From positions 1-26,342 of IMG/VR virus record IMGVR_UViG_3300033144_001287: a DNA stretch of 26,342 bases; one strand, given 5' to 3'. Origin of the DNA: a virus. Shown one piece after another: positions 13,578 to 22,209 of this stretch (the stretch's first letter is position 1; the number at the start of each line of letters is the position of its first letter). Position numbers and translations under genes: made by a program. The notes beneath the pieces were generated by a model, which was not told the DNA's origin, ran no database searches, and worked only from the letters and a program-made list of their open reading frames with translations.

Positions 13578-14260
13578 CAGATCGAGCCCTCCGTTGTTGG
13601 CGTCGGGATTCCGGGGAATCCACCGAACCGATCAGGGTGCTCTACGGTGACACCAGCCGCCGCCTCCGAAGCGCCGTGGACCTCGCAGCCGTTCGCACCA
13701 TCGAGAGACTTGTCGCAAGTTGCCAGGAATTCGGCATCGCTCGTATCGACGGAGTATCCGCACGCGCCCCCCCGATATTGATGACGGCAAAAGAAACGCA
13801 TCATCCTCTGCGCGGGGAAGAATGTCTGGTACAGCGGGAGGTCTCCGAGCCGCGCCGAGCATGCCTCTTCGGTCGCTGTCATGCTCATTATTCTGAAATC
13901 GTGCTCGATGATCGGAGCGAACTCAAGCGCCTCCATGTTTGCCAGGAGGATCCGGACGGGCTGCCCGATGAGCCCCCGGTAGCTCTCAAGTGTCGCGATG
14001 ATCTCACGCGAGACGTTGGAGGCCGTCAACGTCACCTCGGGGAGATCGCCCGTCTCGCTTTGCCTGACCACCGAATGCACGATGGGGAACGGATAGTAGA
14101 TGTTGCCGCGAAACGATATTTGCTCCTGAGTCCTGACGAAGCGGTAGCGCGTCGGAGGTGTTGTCGGCACCTCGATCTCGTAGAGCCAAACCCACTGGGC
14201 ACCCGTCGCCAGCAGGTTCTTCTCGGCCATCAGAAACGCATCAATCCCCTGGACGCTCAT
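13577..14260 (-). CDS. Tail tip protein, lambda gpL-like / DUF2163-position, with four C-terminal cysteines
   Basis: A 227-aa protein (lambda gpL is 232 aa). Residues 20-150 form the strand-rich body (YRFVRTQEQISFRGNIYYPF, then EVTLTASNVS and VRILLAN). Near the C-terminus, Cys158, Cys167 (GGACGY), Cys182 and Cys192 (NGCEVH) are spaced like the cysteines of gpL, which bind an iron-sulfur cluster in lambda; GGFPGIP at 213-219 is the typical end. The protein connects the distal tail ring to the hub. The order Dit-like, this gene, NlpC/P60, hub matches lambda M-L-K-(I)J and gene transfer agent gp12-gp15. Start ATG 14260 overlaps the previous stop as ATGA. An extra Cys134 lies outside the cluster motif. 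Confidence 0.75.
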   Translation of the reverse strand: MSVQGIDAFLMAEKNLLATGAQWVWLYEIEVPTTPPTRYRFVRTQEQISFRGNIYYPFPIVHSVVRQSETGDLPEVTLTASNVSREIIATLESYRGLIGQPVRILLANMEALEFAPIIEHDFRIMSMTATEEACSARLGDLPLYQTFFPAQRMMRFFCRHQYRGGACGYSVDTSDAEFLATCDKSLDGANGCEVHGASEAAAGVTVEHPDRFGGFPGIPTPTTEGSI

Positions 14261-16914
14261 GCGACGATCAGCTCCTCGACCGAGAACGCGATGTCATATA
14301 TCTTCGGGGCGACCTCGGAGATGACCAGAGTATCATCCGTGAACCACGCATTGACCGTCTCGGTTTCGTCTGCCGTGCCTGAACCTGTGCCGTCGTCCGA
14401 GATCGGAACGACGAAGGCAAACGGTACTTCCATCCCACTGTGATCGTTGAAAAACGTTTGGAGCGATTGGTAAACGCCCAGGCTGGCCGCTCTGACGATG
14501 ACGCGCCACCTTCGCCTGGCCTTCGACGCCGCGGGGGAGGTGTAGGCGTGCCCCGAGTCGAACGGGATCCTCCTGATTGCGAGCGACGATTCCACCGTGA
14601 CCTCGACCTCTACGTTGTGGATCCCGCCGCCGCTGATGCCGAGCGCCCCCGCCGATGTGTTGAGTTCTCCAACGGGGGTGCCCTCGCCTCCGACGACGAT
14701 GGACACCTGGGAGTCCGGTCCATCTCCGCTGACCGGATCTGGTTTTAGAGCGCCCTCGGTCCAGAGCTTTGCCTGCGGCGGATTGAAAACAAGGTTGCCA
14801 GACGCATCGAATTCCGGCCTGGTCGGACGGAACCAGAAACCCTCTTGGCGACCTGAAAAGTGTTGAGGCCCCAGATCAGGTACGATGATCCCTTGGCTTT
14901 GGTGGCCGGGGTCGTCGAAGTTTACGGTGATCCCGCCGAACGTCACCTCGTAGAGCGCCAGTGCATCCGGGGCTGTCCCGTTATCGTGCGCCTCTGCCCG
15001 AAAGTCGAAGGTCTTGAATGCGGGGTCTCCTGTCGTTGGGTATAGGTCGAGGGCGGTGATCTCGCCAGCGGTGAGAGTGTGGCGAGCGATGACCGTGGTA
15101 TTCGCATCGTTCGGAGCCGAGTCATAGCTCACGTTTCGATAGGCGAGCGTCATCGAAGCTCCCAAAACAGAGCCGGTCCCCCCGTGCCCCGATGAGTTCA
15201 TGCCATTCGTGCCCCAGGTCAAGTAAGCCGTCAATCCGTTGAAGGTGTTTCCGTTGAACGACCCGCGCAACATAATTCCGAACTCGTATGTAATGTTGCC
15301 CAGAGGAGCCGATGCACTCTCAAACCCGGCCCTGAAATCTACGGACCGATGGTGATTGAAGAACTGCGTCGATGGCCGTTCATGGACAAAGACGCGCATC
15401 ACACTAGAAGGGAGCTGGTTATTGTTGTGGATCGCATCGTAGTCTAGCGTCACATAGTCGTTCGGGTCGTTGGGGTCTCCCTCGGGATCCTGAACACTCG
15501 TCTGGAGCATCAGCCTTCGGATCTCGTTGTTGCCCCCGCCGAATCCTGGCGTGTAGGCGTCGAAAGTAAACAGCCCGTTTACCGAGTTGCCTGTGTGCGT
15601 GAAGCTGTCCGAAACAGGAAGGATGATGTCAGGCCCGGTCGTCCCCGTGCCCGTCACCGACCGCTTGAACTCGTCGCGGTAAATCACGGTCCCCGCGCTC
15701 AGGTCCGAAACGTCCACGGATGCGACGGCCTCGAAAGCACCGTAGTCGAACGGGTCGGGAATGGACCCATCGGGTGTCAGGCGATCCCTGATGTTCATAG
15801 TGCGGTCGCGCCCCATCCCCCAGCCGAACGTGGTTCTAGCCGAAGTGGTTATCTTCCCGGTGCCTGTGTCCTTGACCAGCCCCGAAACGGCTGTGTGCGT
15901 CACGCCGGATCCTGGCACCACATAGTCATTGTTCCCGAATACGTCGTCCTTAAAGAGCTGCTGCTCGGATCCGCTGTGGCCGAGGTACGCATTCAAATCG
16001 ACATCGGATCCGTTGGTCTCGCAGGTAACGCGGAGGGAGTAGTTCGAGAAGTCAATGCCGCTCACCCCACCGTCAATGACCTGGCGGATCAATCGTCTGG
16101 CTTCTCCGCTGTCATCCGAGGTGTTGAAACTGTGCGCCAGCCACAGCTCCGCGTAGAGATCGACCCGGTTGTCCCCCACATTGACTACGGGATAGACGCA
16201 TAGGCTGTAATGGTCAACCTTGGTGCAGTACCATCTCCGCGAGCTTGCGTTGTTCGGAGAATCGCCAAAACGGACTTTCGGCGACCCGGTGCCTGCGCGG
16301 AAATACAGGGCGTTCCCTAGCCACGCCATCCAGAGCTGGGGGTCATCTGGCGTCCCTCCACCGGGGGTAACGCCTCTCGCGGGGCCAGCGATAGGAGTGT
16401 AGTTGCCCACGGTAACGGCATGGGTGCCCCCCATCCCCGTATGGTTGATGTCGGTCGAGGCCGTATCGCCCCTCGGGAATGGGAAGCGCCCGCCCGCTGT
16501 CGGTGACGCCGTGCCAGATCCGCCGAAGCTCGACCCGACCGCAGAAGAGGCTCCGGTGGACATCCGAAACGTGACCGTGTAATTGATGTCGCCTCCATCC
16601 AGGGCGTCGTCTACGCGGCACAGGACCGAACGGATGTCTTCTGGGCCGTTCATGCCGAGGTCGGTCATCAGCGCCGGGTACGACTCCGCGACGTTGTTGT
16701 CGATGAAGAGGAGCTGAAACCCCCTGCTCTCCATCTCCCCGTCCTCCCGAAACGGGTACTCACCGGGGGGGTCGGCACTTCCAACGTCTTCGTTGGGGTC
16801 GAAACCTAAGTACCAGAAATACCAGGGCGAGACGTAATCGGTGGCGTCGAGGACCAAGCCAACCAGCCATTTCGGCGCGGCGAAGGTCTCATCGGGAGGA
16901 AGGGTCTGTGCCAC
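14257..16914 (-). CDS. Very long distal tail (Dit, gpM/DUF2460-like) protein with lectin-like N-terminal part
   Basis: An 885-aa protein starting at GTG 16914, with GGAGG 8 nt upstream, 4 bp after the tape measure stop. The last 120 residues or so (from about 765) look like the distal tail domain: ARRRWRVIVRAASLGVYQSL, then LQTFFNDHSGMEVPFAFVVP and a terminal YDIAFSVEELIV, matching the pattern of gpM/DUF2460 proteins that form the ring between tube and hub. Usual relatives are about 110-250 aa. The preceding 750 residues are mostly strand and loop, with two jelly-roll-like stretches (around 100-350 and 350-690, for example YSLRVTCETNGSDVDLNAYL and ITYEFGIMLRGSFNGNTFNG), suggesting decorated lectin-like domains. 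Such evolved Dits are known in phages of lactic bacteria. The N-terminal 80 residues are unrecognised. Confidence 0.65.
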   Translation of the reverse strand: MAQTLPPDETFAAPKWLVGLVLDATDYVSPWYFWYLGFDPNEDVGSADPPGEYPFREDGEMESRGFQLLFIDNNVAESYPALMTDLGMNGPEDIRSVLCRVDDALDGGDINYTVTFRMSTGASSAVGSSFGGSGTASPTAGGRFPFPRGDTASTDINHTGMGGTHAVTVGNYTPIAGPARGVTPGGGTPDDPQLWMAWLGNALYFRAGTGSPKVRFGDSPNNASSRRWYCTKVDHYSLCVYPVVNVGDNRVDLYAELWLAHSFNTSDDSGEARRLIRQVIDGGVSGIDFSNYSLRVTCETNGSDVDLNAYLGHSGSEQQLFKDDVFGNNDYVVPGSGVTHTAVSGLVKDTGTGKITTSARTTFGWGMGRDRTMNIRDRLTPDGSIPDPFDYGAFEAVASVDVSDLSAGTVIYRDEFKRSVTGTGTTGPDIILPVSDSFTHTGNSVNGLFTFDAYTPGFGGGNNEIRRLMLQTSVQDPEGDPNDPNDYVTLDYDAIHNNNQLPSSVMRVFVHERPSTQFFNHHRSVDFRAGFESASAPLGNITYEFGIMLRGSFNGNTFNGLTAYLTWGTNGMNSSGHGGTGSVLGASMTLAYRNVSYDSAPNDANTTVIARHTLTAGEITALDLYPTTGDPAFKTFDFRAEAHDNGTAPDALALYEVTFGGITVNFDDPGHQSQGIIVPDLGPQHFSGRQEGFWFRPTRPEFDASGNLVFNPPQAKLWTEGALKPDPVSGDGPDSQVSIVVGGEGTPVGELNTSAGALGISGGGIHNVEVEVTVESSLAIRRIPFDSGHAYTSPAASKARRRWRVIVRAASLGVYQSLQTFFNDHSGMEVPFAFVVPISDDGTGSGTADETETVNAWFTDDTLVISEVAPKIYDIAFSVEELIVA

Positions 16915-16918
16915 CGGC

Positions 16919-19900
16919 TCACCCTCCCCGCATCGTGTTCCTGAAGAGCCGGTCCTCGGTCATCGCTTGGCGGACGATGGATCTGATAGTGTCTTGCCGC
17001 TCGACCAGTAGCTCGTCCACGCCACGCGCATCAACCGCGTTGATCGTGAACGAGATCGAGGTCTCTCCACCGCCTCTCATCTCGACCGGGATGGAGCGCC
17101 CGTCAGGCAGAGGAACGATTGCCTCGTTCATTTTGCCCTCACCGATGACGGCCATGTGCGGCTCCTTGACGATGGAGCCCCCCATCGCGTATCCGCGCAC
17201 TGGGAGCGCACGCCCGAGCCCCATCGGAATCGCGGCGCTCAAGCCATCAGGGACGACGCCGCCCTTGGCGAACTCCATCGCGGGCTTCCAGTCGATTGCG
17301 GTGCGCGGCCCGAGGCCCCCGCCAAAGACGCCGCCATCGGCTACGAGCGCCCCGGCAGCGCCCTGATTCGCTATTGCATCGGTAACGGGGCTTGAAGGAT
17401 CGGCAATAAAGTCCAGCGGTGCAGACACAGGATTAATGAACGTCAGACCCAACCGGATCGCTTGCAGAATCAGCATCTGAATAATCATCGCTGAGATCTG
17501 CCTCAAGAACTCCTTGGCAAAGTCCTTCCACGCCTCGTTCGCTGACTTGGAATCGTCGATGAAACTGCTGAAGGCGTTTGTCATCCCGGTGACGAAGGAG
17601 TTGAGGGCTCCGCCCGTAACATCTGCGATGGCGGTGCCCAGCTCGGGGATCTGGTCGATGAACTGCGCGAACCCTGTCTTGAGTCCTTTCACCACCGGGC
17701 TGAGTCCCTCCAGCGTTCGGAGGTAGTTGAACAGGGCCGCATCGGCTTCTAATGTCTTGAGCCCCACCGTCTCCAGGTCGAAGATGAGAGCGCCGAGGGA
17801 TTCCTTCTGCTCCGAAGAGAACTTGTCCGAGATGGGCTGATCGAACAGCACCTTCAACTTCGCCAGGTCGTCGCGGAACTGCGCTAGCTGAAGCGTCGGT
17901 GTAACGTCGAACGAGGCGTACTGAGTTAGATTGGCAAGCGACGGGTCCAGGGACTCGGCCAACGTGGTGCCTAGCTTCGTGAACGACGCCTCCCATTCGA
18001 GAGTTAACAAGCGGCCCGACCTGATTCCCTCGACCATCGCTTCCAGGTGCGCCCGATCTTCTACGGTGAACTCCAAGGTGATCGGCTTGTTCGCAAGCTC
18101 TTGTTCCGCCTGAGCTAACATCTCCTTCAGGATTTCCAGTTCGAGCTTTGGCGTAACCTCGAACTCGGCGTACTGGCTCACGAACTCAAGCGCACCGCCA
18201 AGGGACTCGGCCAAGTTGGTTCCGACCAGCCTCGCGTTCGCCGCCACCTCTGCGGAAGCCAACGTAGTCTCCTTCCAGCGGTCGAGGAAGAGCTGGACCA
18301 TCGCCAACTGTTCGGGGTCCAAGAACTCCTTCATCCCCGCTCTCAGCGGCGTTGCGCCCTCTTCGGGAACGCCGTAGATGGCCGAGATAATGTCATCGAG
18401 TTCTTTTTGTGCCGCCTCAAAATCAGCCTTGAGAAGCTCGAAGTTCATCTTCGGCGTGATCTCGAAATCCCCCGCCAGCCTCTTGAACGCCGCGCCCACG
18501 GTGCTCGCCAGGGCCGCGCCTTGGAGACTGGCGAAAGCTGCGTACTTCTTCTCGATGTCTTTTAGCTGGCGCTTATCAACCGCAGCCTGTGTCTTGAGGT
18601 TATGCGCCATAACCTCATCGGCAGCCTTCAACTTAGCTGCCATCGTCTTGTCGATCTGGGCCTGGCTCAGATCGTTGTCTTCTTTAAGTCGCTCACGGAG
18701 CAAACTGAGTGCCTTGGACTTCTCTACGGCCAGTCCGAGCAGGGCTTCCTTGCTCCTGAATGCGACCATAGCCCTTTCCTTTGCAAACCCATCGGCCATC
18801 CCCTTGAGCCGTATCTTCTCCATCTCTAACAGGAGATCCACGTTCTCCTTTATCTGTTCATGCGTCCCTCTCAGGATCCCACCCCAGTCAAACTGCTCAC
18901 TGATCTGCCCAGCCATCTCCCTCATCAGGCCCACGTTCACGGTGGCGTCTGCGATCCCCTCTTTGAGGATCGTCCCGTCGTCGATCATCTTCTTCCATGT
19001 CAACTGCGTATCGTTCAGCTCAATCCCGAACCTCTCTGCGGCTTCCACCAATACAGAAGAATCCCTCTTGAGCCCCCCAAGAATGTCCTTCTCTTCCGGC
19101 AGCTCTGCAACAAAATCGAACTTGGCGAGTTTCCCCCACGCCGCCATCTCTTCGAGGGATTCAAGGAAGATGACTCCCGCTTGAGCCATCGCACCCCCCA
19201 GGCCATCCTTGAACCCAAGGGCGAACTGTTTTGCCGACTTCGAGCCGAACTCGCCGGTAGCGTGGGGCACCTTGAGCTGCTCAAAGTCCAAGGGAAGCAC
19301 GGCTAGGGTGTCCGCCGCAAAAAACCGCTCCTTAAAGACCCCCCATGCCTCGCCCGCAGTTTTTGTTCCGTCGATGACGCTGCCGAGAGCTTCTGCTATT
19401 CCTGAAAAGACCTTTGGGACAGGTTGCTGTGAGAACTTCTCATACGCCGCCCTGCTATCTGACAGTACCTCTATGTTCTTCCGCAGCTTCTTGTCCACCC
19501 GATCAATGGCTGCATTGATGTCCGAGCCGTGCTGGCGGGTGGTCTCGTTGGCGAGGCTAAAGAACTTCGCAAGCCTTTTGGGGTCTTCTTCTCCCCACAC
19601 CCTGAGATCCATCGCCCTTTGGGTCTCATCGCGGAGACGAATCGCCTCCTCAAGGTTTTTTTTGTAGTTGGCAATCGTCTCTTCCTGCCCCCCAATAACG
19701 ACCTGCACGAGTTCCGCCGTGACCAATTTCGCCCTCGCCGCCGCAACTGCCGAAGCTGTCACCGCTACGTTGCGTGCCTCTTCTGCCAGCTCCCCGGCAC
19801 GCAGCTCCTTGTTGAGCCGCTTAAGCTCAAGGCCATACTCAGCCAGGGCTTCCTTCGCCTTGTCGATTTTGACGAGATCTTTCCCCCTCTCAAAGGGATC

Positions 19901-21274
19901 CCGTGGCCTCTGTGGATCGTTCAAGGCATAGAGGTCCGTTATCTCCATCCGAAGACCCGACATCGAATCCTTCACCTTCTCGATGCCCCTCTCAATGTTG
20001 GAGATCAGGGGGTCAAAGGTGAAACCCCGGATCAGCCCAACGGTAGATTGAAGCCCGGCGAGTGCAGCAGTCCCAATCGCTGCTCCCGCAGCCGCGAGCG
20101 GTGCCAACTCCTCGATACCTTCCTTAACGCCTCCTGCCGTCTTCTGAAACTCATCGAGATCCTTCTCACCGTCTAGCACGATCTCCACAACCTCTTTTAC
20201 CATCCCTTCAAACCCCTGCACGACCGCCTCTTTCATCACAGCAAAGCGTCGTTCCGTGGTGTCCATCATCTTCTTGAAAGCCTCCTCGGTCTCGCCCGAA
20301 GCGCCTCCAATCATCCGTAGCTGCTTGGCGAACTGCCCAGCCTGCTTGCCAGTCAGCGCCATGAGAGCCTTCATGCCTTCTTGGCGTCCCATCAACTTGA
20401 TGATCTCGTCGCCGCTCCCGCCCGTGGCATCCGCGATGTCCCGCATCGCCTTGGCGAGGCCCTTCGACCGGATCGCGTTCATGCCCATCAGGTTGTTCAG
20501 CCTGGGGTAGAGCACCTTCGCAACTTCCGCTTTTCGCAGGAACGCCGTGAACAGCGAGGTCATCTGCGTAACGGCCTCGGATGCCGATAGACCGGAAAGC
20601 GTGAGCGTGCCAACCGCAGCCGAAACCTCTTCAAGAGACACTCCGAGAACCGCCGCCTGGGGGATCACGCGCCCGAACGCAGCGGCAGTCTCGGGGATGG
20701 TGAGCTTACCTAGCCTCACCATCTGGAAGATCATGTCGCTGGTCTTCTCGATGCCCTCTTTGGTGACGGTCTCCCCGTAGGCGTTGATGATCGTCGTCAG
20801 GAGATCGACGGATTGCTTCGTCGTGGCAAGACCGGCTACAGCGAGCTTGCCCGCCTGCCCCATCAAGACGAGAGCCTCGGCTGAATCGGTGACACCGGCA
20901 GAGAGCGTTTGATAGAGCCCCTTGGCAACCGCTGGCGCTGGATTGCCGAGCTGGATGGCGAGCTTACGCACCTCCGCTTCCGCCTCCGCGAACGAAACCG
21001 TGGTCTCGTCCATGATTGTTCGCACCTCTCCCATCGCCTTCGAGAACTCAAGAACGCGCCGAACACCCATGCGTGCCCCAAAGAAGAACGCCATCGCCGA
21101 CGCTGCGGCCTTGAGACCGAGCGCGTACTTCTTGAGCGTCCTCGTTACCCCCGCGAAGGCCCACTTCGCCTTATCGGCAGCCTTCTTGGCGTTTGTCCCA
21201 AACATCCGAAGGGACTTCTGCGTGAAGTCCCTTAGCCTGACCTGGTACTCAAGTGTCTGTTTGGCTGTAGCCAT
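16919..21274 (-). CDS. Tail tape measure protein
   Basis: A 1451-aa protein. Residues about 60-370 match the TP901-type tape measure core (FSKAMGEVRTIMDETTVSF, GLYQTLSAGVTDSAEALVLM, AAAVGTLTLSGLSASEAVTQ). Two hydrophobic stretches lie at about 391-413 and 1260-1288, typical of proteins ejected into the host envelope. The middle is long coiled-coil helix. Degenerate repeats begin at about 935 (FEITPK), 1036 (FEVTPK) and 1120 (FDVTPT), 101 and 84 residues apart. The C-terminus has the Gly-rich and AVIGEGKMNEAIVPLPDGR segments usual for this family. The protein sets tail length: at about 0.15 nm per residue it predicts a tail near 218 nm. It starts at ATG 21274, 3 bp after the chaperone gene; no strong ribosome site is seen, suggesting coupled translation. 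Confidence 0.93.
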   Translation of the reverse strand: MATAKQTLEYQVRLRDFTQKSLRMFGTNAKKAADKAKWAFAGVTRTLKKYALGLKAAASAMAFFFGARMGVRRVLEFSKAMGEVRTIMDETTVSFAEAEAEVRKLAIQLGNPAPAVAKGLYQTLSAGVTDSAEALVLMGQAGKLAVAGLATTKQSVDLLTTIINAYGETVTKEGIEKTSDMIFQMVRLGKLTIPETAAAFGRVIPQAAVLGVSLEEVSAAVGTLTLSGLSASEAVTQMTSLFTAFLRKAEVAKVLYPRLNNLMGMNAIRSKGLAKAMRDIADATGGSGDEIIKLMGRQEGMKALMALTGKQAGQFAKQLRMIGGASGETEEAFKKMMDTTERRFAVMKEAVVQGFEGMVKEVVEIVLDGEKDLDEFQKTAGGVKEGIEELAPLAAAGAAIGTAALAGLQSTVGLIRGFTFDPLISNIERGIEKVKDSMSGLRMEITDLYALNDPQRPRDPFERGKDLVKIDKAKEALAEYGLELKRLNKELRAGELAEEARNVAVTASAVAAARAKLVTAELVQVVIGGQEETIANYKKNLEEAIRLRDETQRAMDLRVWGEEDPKRLAKFFSLANETTRQHGSDINAAIDRVDKKLRKNIEVLSDSRAAYEKFSQQPVPKVFSGIAEALGSVIDGTKTAGEAWGVFKERFFAADTLAVLPLDFEQLKVPHATGEFGSKSAKQFALGFKDGLGGAMAQAGVIFLESLEEMAAWGKLAKFDFVAELPEEKDILGGLKRDSSVLVEAAERFGIELNDTQLTWKKMIDDGTILKEGIADATVNVGLMREMAGQISEQFDWGGILRGTHEQIKENVDLLLEMEKIRLKGMADGFAKERAMVAFRSKEALLGLAVEKSKALSLLRERLKEDNDLSQAQIDKTMAAKLKAADEVMAHNLKTQAAVDKRQLKDIEKKYAAFASLQGAALASTVGAAFKRLAGDFEITPKMNFELLKADFEAAQKELDDIISAIYGVPEEGATPLRAGMKEFLDPEQLAMVQLFLDRWKETTLASAEVAANARLVGTNLAESLGGALEFVSQYAEFEVTPKLELEILKEMLAQAEQELANKPITLEFTVEDRAHLEAMVEGIRSGRLLTLEWEASFTKLGTTLAESLDPSLANLTQYASFDVTPTLQLAQFRDDLAKLKVLFDQPISDKFSSEQKESLGALIFDLETVGLKTLEADAALFNYLRTLEGLSPVVKGLKTGFAQFIDQIPELGTAIADVTGGALNSFVTGMTNAFSSFIDDSKSANEAWKDFAKEFLRQISAMIIQMLILQAIRLGLTFINPVSAPLDFIADPSSPVTDAIANQGAAGALVADGGVFGGGLGPRTAIDWKPAMEFAKGGVVPDGLSAAIPMGLGRALPVRGYAMGGSIVKEPHMAVIGEGKMNEAIVPLPDGRSIPVEMRGGGETSISFTINAVDARGVDELLVERQDTIRSIVRQAMTEDRLFRNTMRGG

Positions 21275-21277
21275 CGC

Positions 21278-21778
21278 TTACCGCCGACCTCGCGGCGAGG
21301 CTTTCTGCTGCTGCCGCCGAGTGCGCTCCATCTCGCGCTCCTGGTGGTCGTGGAGCAGGCCGTCCCAGTAGGAACGCTCCGCGTCGATCATGTCCACGCC
21401 CGCGAGGAACGACCGCGCCTGGTCAAGCCATGCGCCCGCAGCCGGTAAGACGTTGCGCCTGTCGTAGTGCGAGTAGGCCCGCATCAACAGATCCAGGTGA
21501 ACACGCAAACCCGGCGTAGCCTCGTTCACCATCGACGAGGGGCACCGCCTGTGCGCCACGATCCCGCGCCCACCGCAGCGACCGCACTTAGGAGAGTGCC
21601 CGGTACACCGTGGGCAGGTAGACTCCCACACCTGACGCAGGGAGTCATGGTCGCACCCCCACGTTTTGCGGATCTCTTCGCTTCCTGGGCGACGGCACCG
21701 GGCGCAGTCGGGGAACGACTGACCGCACGCCTTCGCGGTGGCCGCGCCCCAACCCTGGGCTACCGCCGCCCGGATCAC
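21278..21778 (-). CDS. Tail assembly chaperone, downstream (T-like) ORF with Cys-rich zinc-binding region
   Basis: A 166-aa protein in the -1 frame relative to the upstream chaperone, starting at GTG 21778 that overlaps its stop as GTGA. Residues 18-79 contain nine cysteines including CARC (25-28), CPRC (55-58) and CGRC (65-68) followed by GGRG, like a DnaJ-type zinc ribbon. Residues about 91-140 (RRNVLPAAGAWLDQ, DAERSYWDGLL) resemble the end of tail assembly chaperones made from the second frame (gpGT in lambda). In such phages a fraction of ribosomes shift -1 to make the fused chaperone. The C-terminus is basic and Gln/Arg-rich. It lies directly before the tape measure gene, the standard place for this pair. 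Confidence 0.6.
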   Translation of the reverse strand: MIRAAVAQGWGAATAKACGQSFPDCARCRRPGSEEIRKTWGCDHDSLRQVWESTCPRCTGHSPKCGRCGGRGIVAHRRCPSSMVNEATPGLRVHLDLLMRAYSHYDRRNVLPAAGAWLDQARSFLAGVDMIDAERSYWDGLLHDHQEREMERTRRQQQKASPRGRR

Positions 21779-21785
21779 TCCCCCT
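21775..21785 (-). promoter_or_regulatory. Possible -1 frameshift or coupled restart site at the chaperone junction
   Basis: On the - strand the end of the upstream chaperone reads GAG GGG GAG TGA. The G5 run (21784-21780) would let a GGG-decoding tRNA slip back one base into the downstream frame, giving EKEG joined to GVIRAA. Alternatively GTG in GTGA restarts translation. The canonical X XXY YYZ motif is incomplete. Confidence 0.4.
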
Positions 21786-22167
21786 CTTTCTCCGTCACCG
21801 CACCTCGCTCTAGGATGACCCCGACGAGTTCCTGACGGTGACGCGGAAAGAGCCGGTCCAGGCACTCGTTGGTTACATGACGAGGGTTCCCCTTCGTCGT
21901 GTCGTAGCTGACCGCTTTCCCGTTCGAGTCAATAAAGTTTGACCAGTCGCGCAGCCCGTAACGCAGCACCGTGAGCTGGTGCGTCCCAGATCGGAACGAA
22001 AGCTCCTCTTGGCCGGGGATGCTGGCGATCATCGAATCGGCCACCTTGGCCTCTTCGGAGACCGTCAAGCCGCGCAGGGTGAACATCGTTTGTTCGCCTT
22101 CGGGCAGCTTACGGTCGTCTTCAAGAACATGAGTGAACGTTGCCTTCGGATCCAGTGCTATCGGCAT
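21775..22167 (-). CDS. Tail assembly chaperone, upstream (G-like) ORF
   Basis: A 130-aa protein with ATG 22167 and GGAGG 9 nt upstream. It has the usual pattern of small siphophage tail chaperones that coat the tape measure before tube polymerisation: TMFTLRGLTVSEEAKVAD near residue 27, then QLTVLRYGLRDWSNFIDSNG, and the helical end ECLDRLFPRHRQELVGVILE. It is acidic, with no membrane segment. It lies between the tube genes and the tape measure gene and overlaps the T-like ORF by 4 bp, the classic arrangement for a frameshifted G/GT pair. Confidence 0.8.
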   Translation of the reverse strand: MPIALDPKATFTHVLEDDRKLPEGEQTMFTLRGLTVSEEAKVADSMIASIPGQEELSFRSGTHQLTVLRYGLRDWSNFIDSNGKAVSYDTTKGNPRHVTNECLDRLFPRHRQELVGVILERGAVTEKEGE

Positions 22168-22209
22168 AGCCGTTTGCCTCCAAATGTTGTTGCCGTGTTG
22201 TCGTGAAAG

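Noticed and set aside
13199-14443. Long + strand open frame (414 codons) opposite the tail tip genes
   Set aside because: It lies entirely across the NlpC/P60, gpL-like and Dit-like genes on the other strand, which have family motifs and coupled starts. Its product is Arg/Ser/Pro-rich with no recognisable domain, typical of an antisense shadow.
18378-19184. + strand open frame of 268 codons inside the tape measure gene
   Set aside because: Ser/Leu-rich antisense of a helical Lys/Glu-rich gene. Such frames arise from codon bias, and no ribosome site precedes it.
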